Assembly: GCF_900129725.1 (NCBI RefSeq)
Contig: NZ_FQWQ01000004.1
Span: forward strand, 682,001 to 746,000
Direction: 5' to 3'
DNA: 64,000 nt
Source: Chryseolinea serpens
GTDB taxonomy: Bacteria; Bacteroidota; Bacteroidia; Cytophagales; Cyclobacteriaceae
The stretch's first letter is position 1, and the number at the start of each line of letters is the position of its first letter. A program made the position numbers and the translations under genes. The notes beneath the pieces were generated by a model that saw nothing but the letters and a program-made list of their open reading frames with translations, made no database searches and was not told where the DNA came from. This document shows, piece after piece, positions 17,153 through 25,674 of the stretch.

Positions 17153-17608
17153 TCATTTTTGCGGCGCTACGGGGCTATATCGTTCCGTAATATGCAAGAA
17201 GTTCATTTTCCACCCTTCATCCGTTTTTCGAAAGGCGGCGCTCTCGATCCAATCAAAACTCTGCCGGGTACTGTCAAACGCGAAGTCACCATGATTGAAA
17301 TACGTCATGTGCCCGGATTGCTGGTCGGCCGTTATTTTAAAATTGTCGAACTTGTAGATTACCGTATAGGGAAATTTTTTCATTTCTTTAAACACGCTAT
17401 CATTGTTCCAGACGCGGCCCATTTCATAGAGGACGAAATCATCGGTCGTCGCGTCGGTCATTTTTTTGAAGTCCTTGTTTTTGATCCCATCAAAATAGGA
17501 GAGGAGCACCACTTTTAATTTTTCGGGATCATCGGCCGGTCTTTGCCCTTGGCAACCGAAAAAGAAGGCAACACCGGAAATCAGGGTGAGGATGGCAGTC
17601 GCTTTCAT
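17153..17608 (-). CDS. NTF2/SnoaL-like lipoprotein
   Basis: A 151-residue protein with signal segment MKATAILTLISGVAFFFGC, a good lipobox ending in Cys. A compact domain of the nuclear-transport-factor-2 fold follows (LKVVLLSYFDGIKNKDFKKM, YTVIYKFDNFKI, SAAFRKTDEGWKMNFLH). That fold holds small ligands or acts as an enzyme-like scaffold; no catalytic residues can be named. The ATG at 17608 is preferred to one 25 residues upstream, which would push the signal peptide inside. It is divergent from the FISUMP lipoprotein gene. Confidence 0.75.
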   Translation of the reverse strand: MKATAILTLISGVAFFFGCQGQRPADDPEKLKVVLLSYFDGIKNKDFKKMTDATTDDFVLYEMGRVWNNDSVFKEMKKFPYTVIYKFDNFKITADQQSGHMTYFNHGDFAFDSTRQSFDWIESAAFRKTDEGWKMNFLHITERYSPVAPQK

Positions 17609-17760
17609 CAATCGTGTTTTGTAATTTGCTGATGGCACAAAATTAACAGCGGTGATGAACAGGCGATGTGCCGAAATGCTCAATTTGCCGTTTCATTCTT
17701 TAACCAGATTTTGAGAAAGTTACACGCCATGACCCATATTTGAATGACAAAAGCACAGTT

Positions 17761-18381
17761 ATGAAAATAACTTCTTTAACCGTATTCGCGGCTTCAATTT
17801 TTCTGATCACGGGTTGCGCAACGAGCTCCCTAAAAAATCAACGCCCTACTTCAGCAAAAGACAAAGACGGGAATACCTACGCTTCACAAATCATGTTAGA
17901 CAATCGCCAATGGACAACAGAAAATCTGAGAGTTGACATACCGGGTTCCTATTGCTATGAAGATCTAAAACCGAACTGCGACCGCTATGGCCGATTATAT
18001 ACCTGGGAGTCGGCAAAGAAAGGATGCGAAATGCTTGGCAAGGAATGGCAACTGCCCACAAACGAGGAGTGGGAACGACTGACCGGATATTATGGTGGAA
18101 TCTATAAGGACTCCATTCACAACGGTGGTGCGACGTATACGGCTTTATTGTACGGAGGCAATTCCGGCTTCAACATCTTGTTAGGCGGCAACCGCGAAAT
18201 TTCCGGTACCTACAAACGCCTGGAAGCCCACGGATTTTATTGGACCGCAACAGACACGGATGCGGAGCACGCCTGGATCTACAACTTCGGCAAGGGCTCA
18301 AAAATCCTCAATCGACATAGTGATACGGAGAAGGCCAGGGCCTATTCTGTGCGTTGTGTTAGGAAGAACCCTTCGAAATAA
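17761..18381 (+). CDS. FISUMP-domain lipoprotein
   Basis: A 206-residue lipoprotein: signal segment MKITSLTVFAASIFLITGC, then a domain with the features of the Fibrobacter succinogenes major paralogous (FISUMP) family. These are DNRQWTTENLRVDIPGS, the YTWESAKKGC turn, GKEWQLPTNEEWERLTGYYG and the closing ARAYSVRCVRK. The family is C-type-lectin-like/FGE-like in fold and is secreted or surface-bound in Bacteroidota and Fibrobacteres; its function is not established. The ATG at 17761 is preferred to one at 17740, because it places the signal peptide at the N-terminus. Confidence 0.83.
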   Translation: MKITSLTVFAASIFLITGCATSSLKNQRPTSAKDKDGNTYASQIMLDNRQWTTENLRVDIPGSYCYEDLKPNCDRYGRLYTWESAKKGCEMLGKEWQLPTNEEWERLTGYYGGIYKDSIHNGGATYTALLYGGNSGFNILLGGNREISGTYKRLEAHGFYWTATDTDAEHAWIYNFGKGSKILNRHSDTEKARAYSVRCVRKNPSK

Positions 18382-18440
18382 ACGGGCACGTGGCAAGCGT
18401 AAAGCGGAAATTAATAGTGAGGGAAAACGAACCGGATTTA

Positions 18441-18470
18441 TTGCAACTTTACAAGATCACTTTAAATTTG
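18441..18470 (+). promoter_or_regulatory. consensus Bacteroidota promoter (TTG-N19-TAAATTTG)
   Basis: TTG at 18441-18443, exactly 19 bases, then TAAATTTG at 18463-18470: both elements and the spacing match the phylum consensus. The predicted start of transcription is near 18476, about 23 bases before the ATG of the next lipoprotein gene. Confidence 0.82.
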
Positions 18471-18498
18471 CACCGCATGTCATTTTAACCGTTAACTG

Positions 18499-19266
18499 AT
18501 GCGATTGTATCCATTTCTTTCACTTCTCTACATCTGCTTGCTGACAAGTTGTGGCCCGAAATCTAAAGCGCCCGATGCAAAAACACCTGATTCAACCGCG
18601 GGAGCGCCCGTCGTCACAAAAGCCGTGGAGCAGAAAAAACAAACAGCAGATGAAGATTCAATTCGCCGCGATCATGGCTTGTCGGATCCGATTACTTTGA
18701 TCAAAAAAATATACATTGAAGGCCAAGCACAATATGCCTTCATCTTGCATGGCGAGGGTGTCGAGCAGCATCAACGGTTATGGGATTTGTTCACCATGAG
18801 AGATGGCCAACAGCAAGAGTACACAAGCGACTACAATCGCCTAAGGGAAAAATTTGTCGACATCGCGCCCCACGCAATCCATTCACATCCGGAAATGATC
18901 GATGGATGGCTGCCCGTATTTTGGTACCAGAAGCACCCGTACGTGGTTCGTTCATGCGATATGTACCTCGTTCACCAGGTTACCGACTCTACATTTATGA
19001 CCTACTACATGGATGGCATGGGGACTGAATTGATTAAATCCATCGATCAGAACAAGGATGGACTCGAGGTAAACACCAACGATCGCACCTATAGTTTTGT
19101 GTTGAAAGACCCCGCCAAGTCTATCTATTTGCTTACCGGCAATGGAGAGAAAACCTACGTAGTGCCCTTTCGAAAGGCCGGCGGGCTGCCGATCATAATT
19201 GAATCCTGTACGATGGATGGTGTCGACCTGGTGGACTACGAAAAAACTCCGCCCGTAAATAAGTAG
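18499..19266 (+). CDS. hypothetical lipoprotein
   Basis: A 255-residue protein with signal segment MRLYPFLSLLYICLLTSCG and a lipobox cysteine at about residue 18. A Lys/Thr/Ala-rich linker follows, then a globular domain of unknown type (TLIKKIYIEGQAQYAFILHG, VFWYQKHPYVVRSCDMYLVH, SFVLKDPAKSIYLLTGNG). The beta-rich pattern and exposed charges suit a periplasm-facing protein anchored to a membrane. I do not recognise the family. It has its own strong promoter and looks monocistronic. Confidence 0.7.
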   Translation: MRLYPFLSLLYICLLTSCGPKSKAPDAKTPDSTAGAPVVTKAVEQKKQTADEDSIRRDHGLSDPITLIKKIYIEGQAQYAFILHGEGVEQHQRLWDLFTMRDGQQQEYTSDYNRLREKFVDIAPHAIHSHPEMIDGWLPVFWYQKHPYVVRSCDMYLVHQVTDSTFMTYYMDGMGTELIKSIDQNKDGLEVNTNDRTYSFVLKDPAKSIYLLTGNGEKTYVVPFRKAGGLPIIIESCTMDGVDLVDYEKTPPVNK

Positions 19267-19440
19267 CGTTGTCTTTGATCAGGTTTTCTTGCTAACCCCA
19301 TTTTGCAAACGCACAAGGGTGACACTAAGAAAATACTGAGATCTATATTTTCGAGAAGACGCTCGAAAGTCTATCTTAGAGTTATTCTAAAATGAGAGTA
19401 CCAAACCTGTAAGTGCATGATATACTTGAAGATTAACATA

Positions 19441-19632
19441 ATGACGTTGATTTCCTTTGCGGGATGGGCATCGCTAATCCTGAGCATAATCGCGTTGGTT
19501 TTGATTTATCGCGCAAAAGAAATGAGCTATGTCGATACGGTGTTATGGACTTTGGATGTGCTAATTGTGCCGGCAGGCCCTGTTTTTTTCTTCATCTATT
19601 TGTTAATGGAGAAAAACAAAAAAAAGAAATGA
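19441..19632 (+). CDS. small two-helix membrane protein (PLD nuclease N-terminal-like)
   Basis: A 63-residue protein starting at the ATG at 19441. It has two helices (SFAGWASLILSIIALVLIY and VLIVPAGPVFFFIYLLM) around a short loop and a basic tail (EKNKKKK). The arrangement and the P-x-x-P-x-x-F turn resemble the small membrane domain found alone or at the start of phospholipase-D-like proteins in Bacteroidota. An in-frame ATG at 19417 would add eight residues. Function unknown. Confidence 0.65.
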   Translation: MTLISFAGWASLILSIIALVLIYRAKEMSYVDTVLWTLDVLIVPAGPVFFFIYLLMEKNKKKK

Positions 19633-19748
19633 GTTGCCCTAAAACTGTTTAGTGTAGGCCGCTGTCCAAAAGTTGAGGACAATAGAAGAAACCTCTTATG
19701 GACGACGCGCTTTGAAAAATTCGCCCCGTCTCAACATCCCATCCCAAA

Positions 19749-19756
19749 TACCTTTG
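19749..19756 (+). promoter_or_regulatory. -7 box (TACCTTTG) for the MHS transporter gene
   Basis: TACCTTTG is a full match to TAnnTTTG and lies 53 bases before the ATG. The -33 position has no TTG. Confidence 0.5.
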
Positions 19757-19809
19757 CATCATTTGCATTTCTCTTTATCTTTCCCTCACAGAAATGCCAA
19801 ACCTCAACC

Positions 19810-21357
19810 ATGCAATCTACCGCCGTCACCTCACAGGAAAAATCAAAACTCTGGTTCGTCATCACCGCCTCGTCGCTGGGCACTTTAATAGAGTGGTATG
19901 ACTTCTACATTTTCGGGAGCCTGGCCGTCATTCTTTCCGAGCAGTTCTTTCCACAGACCCATCCCACGGCGGCCTTCCTTTCCACGCTGGCCACCTTTGC
20001 CGCCGGCTTCATCGTGCGGCCTTTTGGGGCGTTGGTGTTTGGGCGGTTGGGCGATTTGGTGGGGCGGAAATACACTTTTCTGGTCACGCTCGTCCTCATG
20101 GGCGGGTCCACGTTTGCCATCGGGTTGATCCCCGGGTATCAGACCATTGGCCTGGCAGCGCCGGCGTTGGTGTTGATCCTTCGTTTACTGCAGGGGTTGG
20201 CCCTGGGGGGTGAATATGGCGGCGCGGCGACCTATGTGGCGGAACATTCGCCGGCTGCAAAAAGAGGTTTCTACACCAGTTTTATACAGACCACGGCTTC
20301 CCTCGGGCTCTTTGTTTCCATCGGCGTGATCCTGGCTGTCAGGCAGTCGGTAGGGGTGGAGAAGTTTGCGGATTGGGGTTGGCGTATACCCTTCTTGTTG
20401 TCGTCGTTGTTGGTGGCGGTGTCGGTTTTTATCCGGATGCGGATGCAGGAGTCGCCGTTGTTTACCAAGTTGAAGTCGGAGGGGAAGGTGTCGAAGAACC
20501 CGCTCAAAGAAAGCTTTCTCCATAAAGAAAACCTGACGTTGGTGCTCATCGCCTTGTTCGGGGCCACGGCAGGGCAGGGGGTGGTGTGGTACACTGGCCA
20601 GTTCTATGCCATGACCTTTATAGAAAAGACCTGCGGCGTTGAATTTGTGCAAACCCGAAACATCATTGCCATCGCCCTGGTCATCGGCACACCTTTGTTT
20701 ATTTATTTCGGCTGGCTGTCCGATCGCGTCGGCCGCAAGATGATCATGATGGCGGGCTTGCTCATGGCCGTGATCTTGTACCGGCCGGTCTATATGCAGA
20801 TGTATGCCCTGGCGGACATCACGCACCAAAAAGAGGCGACCGCAGAGAAGCGTATTGAAAAGACACACACCATCAACGCGAATGGCGACTCGGTGGTCAC
20901 GATGCAGACCATCCGGACGTTCGAAGCGGGCAATCAGCAGAAGGAGACCTCCACCCATTTGATCCCCAAAGCCGGCAGCGAGAAAAAAGAAAAGCTCGAC
21001 ACCAAGAAGGAGATCGTGCTGGGCGACTATGCCTTCTGGTCGATGGTAGTACTGGTGTTGGTACAGGTTGTATTGGTGACCATGGTGTATGGACCGATCG
21101 CCGCCTTCCTGGTAGAGTTGTTCCCCACGCGCATCCGCTACACGTCCATGTCGTTGCCCTACCACATCGGAAATGGTGTTTTTGGCGGGTTAACGCCGTT
21201 TATCGCCACGGCGCTCTATGAGTCCAGCAAAACGGAGGCAACCCCCGCCGGCGACCCGTTTGCCGGCCTTTGGTACCCCATTATCGTGGCTGCGGTCTGC
21301 TTTATTATCGGCATGATCTTCCTGAAAAACCGCAAAGTTGCGGACGTAATCGATTGA
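19810..21357 (+). CDS. MFS transporter of the metabolite:H+ symporter (MHS) family
   Basis: A 515-residue inner-membrane protein with 12 predicted helices. The MHS signature appears early: LGTLIEWYDFYIFGSLA in helix 1 and FGRLGDLVGRKYTFL in the helix 2-3 loop, followed by RLLQGLALGGEYGGAATYVAE and the duplicate loop WLSDRVGRKM. Relatives move organic acids, proline/betaine or shikimate with protons. Between residues of about 335 and 400 there is a long hydrophilic insertion (EATAEKRIEKTHTINANGD...) not usual in ProP or ShiA. The substrate is unknown. It stands just upstream of the AhpD cluster but is separated from it by another gene and about 900 bases. Confidence 0.9.
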   Translation: MQSTAVTSQEKSKLWFVITASSLGTLIEWYDFYIFGSLAVILSEQFFPQTHPTAAFLSTLATFAAGFIVRPFGALVFGRLGDLVGRKYTFLVTLVLMGGSTFAIGLIPGYQTIGLAAPALVLILRLLQGLALGGEYGGAATYVAEHSPAAKRGFYTSFIQTTASLGLFVSIGVILAVRQSVGVEKFADWGWRIPFLLSSLLVAVSVFIRMRMQESPLFTKLKSEGKVSKNPLKESFLHKENLTLVLIALFGATAGQGVVWYTGQFYAMTFIEKTCGVEFVQTRNIIAIALVIGTPLFIYFGWLSDRVGRKMIMMAGLLMAVILYRPVYMQMYALADITHQKEATAEKRIEKTHTINANGDSVVTMQTIRTFEAGNQQKETSTHLIPKAGSEKKEKLDTKKEIVLGDYAFWSMVVLVLVQVVLVTMVYGPIAAFLVELFPTRIRYTSMSLPYHIGNGVFGGLTPFIATALYESSKTEATPAGDPFAGLWYPIIVAAVCFIIGMIFLKNRKVADVID

Positions 21358-21425
21358 AATTATTGATCCGAACCATTGTTATTCTGAAAATTTTCCCGAA
21401 ATATGCTTTATGATCTGATCCAGAT

Positions 21426-21968
21426 TTGAAAAAGATATTTTCCATAGCGCTCCTTTTCGTCTTCCTCTTCCAATTCGTGGGGTACTATTTTGTCTATCTG
21501 GGACTGCGTCACCAAGCCAAAACAGAGATGATCTCGCGCCTGGATGCACGCGACTATTCACAAGAAGAAACAGTCACCTTGAAGATCCCTTTTGCACTGC
21601 CTTATTGGATGGACTCTAAAGACTACGAACGTGTAGACGGCGAGTTTCAACACGAAGGACAGTTCTATAAACTCGTAGAACAAAAGCTCGAGAAAGATAC
21701 GTTGTATGTAGTCTGCATCAGAGACACACACGAGAAAAAGCTCTTCGACACCATGTCGGATTATGCTAAACTCGCCAACGACCTGCCCACCTCATCGCAC
21801 CAAACGTTGAAACTGCTCAGCGGCCTCATGAAAGACTATGTGCCCGGCAGCTTGCAACATGAAATAACCTTATCACAAGGATGGACTCAAGAATGTTCTT
21901 ACGCTGAGCCGTCCTTCACCCTCTTGTCTCAAACTTCCCCGGTGTTTTCACCACCTCCCGAAGCCTAG
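21426..21968 (+). CDS. hypothetical membrane-anchored protein (TTG start)
   Basis: A 180-residue protein with an N-terminal hydrophobic anchor (KKIFSIALLFVFLFQFVGYY). A soluble domain that I do not recognise follows (VTLKIPFALPYWMDSKDYE, DGEFQHEGQFYKLVEQKL). The frame is closed by TGA at 21411 and has no ATG before the TTG at 21426, so TTG is the start. Proteins of this size with a segment like ALPYWM are common next to TonB-dependent receptor genes in Bacteroidota (recalled). It lies 292 bases before the AhpD cluster and ends in a proline-rich tail (SPVFSPPPEA). Confidence 0.65.
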   Translation: MKKIFSIALLFVFLFQFVGYYFVYLGLRHQAKTEMISRLDARDYSQEETVTLKIPFALPYWMDSKDYERVDGEFQHEGQFYKLVEQKLEKDTLYVVCIRDTHEKKLFDTMSDYAKLANDLPTSSHQTLKLLSGLMKDYVPGSLQHEITLSQGWTQECSYAEPSFTLLSQTSPVFSPPPEA

Positions 21969-22260
21969 TGCTGGCACCCGTCGGCACCTGTTCAATTTGT
22001 CATTCCCTTTTTATTTTCCCCGGACCCCTTATCCGGTGATGTAATACATGACAGTTTGCTATCTGCCGTCGCGGTCAAGATTATTCCCTTTGGTCATTTT
22101 CTAAGTTTCTTCCGGTACAACGTGCGTTTGGTTGCGCATGGCGAAGAACTTGGATGGTCTGAATGAAGGATGTGTCTGCCGGCTCGTTTGGGTTGTCGGC
22201 AGACCTCCTTACCCTTCTCAAAAGCAACACGGAGCCCCCTAGTTTTTTTACGTACTACCT

Positions 22261-22824
22261 ATGCCTTACATTCCTGTTGAAGAGCATTTGCCCGGCATTA
22301 CGGGCTTGCTTGAATACCGAAAAGATTCTGCGGAACCGATCCGCGACCTCACGCAATTCCTGTTGCGTGGACCCAACACCTTAACAGAAGGCGAGCGCGA
22401 ACTCATCGCCACCATCGTCTCCCACAACAATCAATGCAAGTTCTGCACCACGGCCCACACCGCCGCTGCCGATCTGCTCTATGGTGAGTGCGACACCACC
22501 GACAAAGTAAAACACGATCTCGAAAACGCACCCCTCACCGAAAAAATGAAAGCCCTGCTGGTCATCGCCCGCCAGGTGCAGCAAAGCGGCAAGAACGTGA
22601 CGACCCAATCCGTGGACCGCGCCCGTCAAGCCGGCGCCACCGACCTGGAGATCCACGACACCGTGCTCATCGCCGCCCTCTTCTGCCTCTACAACCGCTA
22701 CGTCGATGGACTGGCTACGTTGGAGCCGGCAGACCCGGCTTATTACGGTACACTCGCCGACCGCCTCGTCAACCATGGCTACACCCGTCTGCCACAAGGC
22801 TACGATCACTTGAAAAAGAAATAA
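22261..22824 (+). CDS. AhpD-like carboxymuconolactone decarboxylase-family protein, copy 1
   Basis: A 187-residue all-alpha protein of the AhpD/CMD family, uncharacterised peroxidase-related type. The catalytic motif CxxCxxxH is present as CKFCTTAH near residue 61, preceded by LTEGERELIATIVS. The later HDTVLIAALFCLYNRYVDGL helix is the second family hallmark. In AhpD the two cysteines pass electrons to peroxiredoxin, so a thiol-redox role is likely, but the partner is unknown. It is the first of three paralogues in a run of five same-strand genes with the TonB-dependent receptor 51 bases downstream. No signal peptide. Confidence 0.88.
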   Translation: MPYIPVEEHLPGITGLLEYRKDSAEPIRDLTQFLLRGPNTLTEGERELIATIVSHNNQCKFCTTAHTAAADLLYGECDTTDKVKHDLENAPLTEKMKALLVIARQVQQSGKNVTTQSVDRARQAGATDLEIHDTVLIAALFCLYNRYVDGLATLEPADPAYYGTLADRLVNHGYTRLPQGYDHLKKK

Positions 22825-22875
22825 AGACCCTTTCGATATACCTATCCCAACTACCAAATACCTTAACCTCCCTGT

Positions 22876-25644
22876 ATGAAAAAACTTTTACTGTTTGTTT
22901 GTCTTACGCTTCCCACGCTCCTCGTAGCCCAGACCGTCAACACGGTCACGGGCACGATAACCGACGCCAGTACCAATGCGCCGGTCAGTGGTGCGTCCCT
23001 GGTCATCAAAGGAAAACTCACCGGAACGACTACGGATGAGAATGGGAATTTCAAATTGAACACAACCTCGGCCTTGCCCTTGACCCTCGTGGTGACGGGT
23101 GTAGGATTCCAGAAACAGGAAGTGACCGTGAGCTCGGCCAGCCAACCAGTAGCCATCGGGCTCTCCTCGCAAACCGAACTGCTCAACGAGATGGTGGTCA
23201 CCGCCTCGCGTGTGGAAGAAAGCATTTTGGAATCACCCGTGAGCATCGAGAAGATGGATACGCGGGCGATCCGTGAAACGCCTTCGTTCAGTTTCTACGA
23301 AGGTCTACAAAATGTGAAGTCCGTAGAGATGGTCACCAGCGGACTCACCTTCAAACAGATCAACACCCGCGGCTTCAACAGCACCGGTAACTCGCGCTTT
23401 CTTCAATTGGTGGACGGCGTAGACAACCAAACACCCGGATTGAACTTTGCCGTCGGCAATTTATTCGGCTCGTCTGATCTGGATATGGAGAGCGTCGAGC
23501 TCATTCCCGGTTCCGCGTCCGCGCTCTATGGTCCCGTAGCCTTCAATGGTGTGTTGATGATGCGCACGAAAAATCCTTTCCAATACCAGGGGCTCAGCGC
23601 CCAGGCGCGTGTGGGCGTGAACCACATCAACGAACAATATGCCGACCCGCACGGCCTCTATGATTTTGCCGTGCGTTATGCCAAAGCCTTCAATAACAAG
23701 TTTGCTTTCAAAGTAAACGCTTCTTATTTCACCGGTCTCGACTGGTATGCCACCAACTACACCGACGTCGATCCCGGCACATCGCCCGAGCAGCGCGGCG
23801 ACAACAACCCCGCCCGCAACGCCCTGAACATCTATGGCGATGACGAAGCCCGTCAGCTTGCCGATGTGGGTCGCGTATCGCGCACCGGTTATGAGGAACG
23901 CTACCTGATGAACTACAACAGCTACAGCGTGAAACTCAATGGCGCGCTCCACTACCGCATCACCGACAACATGGAGTTGATCTATCAATACAACTACAAC
24001 CAGGGCCGGGCCGCCTACACGGGCAGCAACCGTTTTATGCTCAACAACTTCAACTTCCAGCAGCACCGCGTAGAACTGAAAGGCAGCAACTATTTTGTGC
24101 GCGCCTATGCCAGCCTCGAAGACTCCAAGGACTCTTACAACGGTAAGGGACTGGGCCAACTCATCAACAAAACCTGGGTACGCGACCTGAGCGGCAACAT
24201 CGTTCCCGAAGCCCAGGCTGACGACATGTGGTTTACGCGCTACCGCGAAGCCTACATCGGTGACATCAACAACGTAGCCGCCGGCGACCATGCTGCTGCC
24301 CGCGCTTTCGCTGACCAAGGCAGATTCTTACCGGGCTCTGCTGATTTCAATGCACAGAAAGACCGGCTCATCGCCACACAAGGGTTGTCCGGAGCAGGCA
24401 TCCTGAGCCAAAGCAAGCTCTACCATGCAGAAGGCCAATACGACTTCAGCAGCAAGATCAAAGTATTCGACCTGTTGGCCGGTGGCAACTTCCGCATGTA
24501 CGACATGTTCACCAACGGCACGCTGTTCGACGACAAGAACCACAAGATCACCATCAAAGAAGGTGGCGCATTTGTACAGGCCTCCAAACGTGTGATCAAT
24601 GAGCATTTGAAACTCACGGCCTCCATACGCTACGACAAGAATCAGAATTTCGAAGGCCGGTTCACACCGCGTGCTTCGGCCGTATATACCGTAGCCACCA
24701 ATCACCACTTCCGCACTTCCTATCAGACCGGCTTCCGCAACCCTACACCCGGCGATCAATACATCAAGTTGAATGCAGGCCCCATCACCATCCTGGGGGG
24801 TGTGCCGGATAACAGCAAGGGCATGAATGTGTATGAGAATTCGTTCACGTCCACGTCGCTCGGTCCCTTCTTTGGCGCGTTTGGTGCCGCTGTGGGTTCG
24901 GGCACCCCGCCGCAACAAGCCGTGATGCAAACCAAAGACCTGCTGGTGAAATCGAACGTGCCCTACATCAAACCCGAGCGCGTACAAACTTTCGAGGTGG
25001 GCTACAAAGGATTGCTCAACAACAATCTCCTGGTCGACGCCAACTATTACTTCAGCAGCTACAACGACTTCATCCTAAACCAAGTGGTGATGCAGCCCGA
25101 GAGCCCGGTATTGGGTCCCGATGGCAAGATCAATCCACAGGCGGCCATGGATCTGCTCAACGGCGACAGTCACCTGTACCAACTCTACACAAACGCCAGC
25201 GAGCGTGTAACGTCGCAGGGCGCAACGGTGGGTTTCACCTACCTGCTTCCCCGGAACTATACCCTGGGCGCGAACGGCACATGGGCCGACTTCAACCTGC
25301 GCAATGCCAACCCCAACGACATCCCTGCCTTCAACACGCCGAAATACAGAACGACAGTAACTTTTGGAAACACGGAGATCGCCAAGAACATCGGCTTCAA
25401 CGTGGCCTGGCGCTGGCAGGACACCTTCGAGTGGACCAGCACCTTCAACCAGTTGCGCCCCGGCACCATCAATGCCTACTCGATCGTAGACGCACAGGTG
25501 AGCTACAAAATGTCACCCATCAAATCCATCGTGAAGCTGGGCGCCAACAACGTGTTCAACAACCAGGTGTACCAGGCGTACGGTTCGCCTTCTATCGGCG
25601 CGGTGTATTATGTGAGCATTGTGTTTGATCAACTCATGAAATAG
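22876..25644 (+). CDS. TonB-dependent receptor with carboxypeptidase-like plug extension
   Basis: A 922-residue outer-membrane importer. It has a signal peptide (MKKLLLFVCLTLPTLLVAQ), then a carboxypeptidase-D regulatory-like domain (GTITDASTNAPVSGASLVIK). The plug domain follows (NEMVVTASRVEESILESP through GSASALYGPVAFNGVLMM), then a 22-strand barrel that closes with GAVYYVSIVFDQLMK. There is no SusD partner gene, so it is not a starch-utilisation system type; the size fits siderophore, vitamin or small organic ligand receptors. It sits between AhpD copy 1 and the MFS transporter, with gaps of 51 and 30 bases, so they should be co-transcribed. The ligand is unknown. Confidence 0.94.
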   Translation: MKKLLLFVCLTLPTLLVAQTVNTVTGTITDASTNAPVSGASLVIKGKLTGTTTDENGNFKLNTTSALPLTLVVTGVGFQKQEVTVSSASQPVAIGLSSQTELLNEMVVTASRVEESILESPVSIEKMDTRAIRETPSFSFYEGLQNVKSVEMVTSGLTFKQINTRGFNSTGNSRFLQLVDGVDNQTPGLNFAVGNLFGSSDLDMESVELIPGSASALYGPVAFNGVLMMRTKNPFQYQGLSAQARVGVNHINEQYADPHGLYDFAVRYAKAFNNKFAFKVNASYFTGLDWYATNYTDVDPGTSPEQRGDNNPARNALNIYGDDEARQLADVGRVSRTGYEERYLMNYNSYSVKLNGALHYRITDNMELIYQYNYNQGRAAYTGSNRFMLNNFNFQQHRVELKGSNYFVRAYASLEDSKDSYNGKGLGQLINKTWVRDLSGNIVPEAQADDMWFTRYREAYIGDINNVAAGDHAAARAFADQGRFLPGSADFNAQKDRLIATQGLSGAGILSQSKLYHAEGQYDFSSKIKVFDLLAGGNFRMYDMFTNGTLFDDKNHKITIKEGGAFVQASKRVINEHLKLTASIRYDKNQNFEGRFTPRASAVYTVATNHHFRTSYQTGFRNPTPGDQYIKLNAGPITILGGVPDNSKGMNVYENSFTSTSLGPFFGAFGAAVGSGTPPQQAVMQTKDLLVKSNVPYIKPERVQTFEVGYKGLLNNNLLVDANYYFSSYNDFILNQVVMQPESPVLGPDGKINPQAAMDLLNGDSHLYQLYTNASERVTSQGATVGFTYLLPRNYTLGANGTWADFNLRNANPNDIPAFNTPKYRTTVTFGNTEIAKNIGFNVAWRWQDTFEWTSTFNQLRPGTINAYSIVDAQVSYKMSPIKSIVKLGANNVFNNQVYQAYGSPSIGAVYYVSIVFDQLMK

Positions 25645-25674
25645 CTTTTTGAATCTATAGTGGAAAACGATCTT

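Noticed and set aside
22163-22384. 73-codon frame overlapping the start of AhpD copy 1
   Set aside because: It overlaps a supported gene in another frame and has no features of its own.
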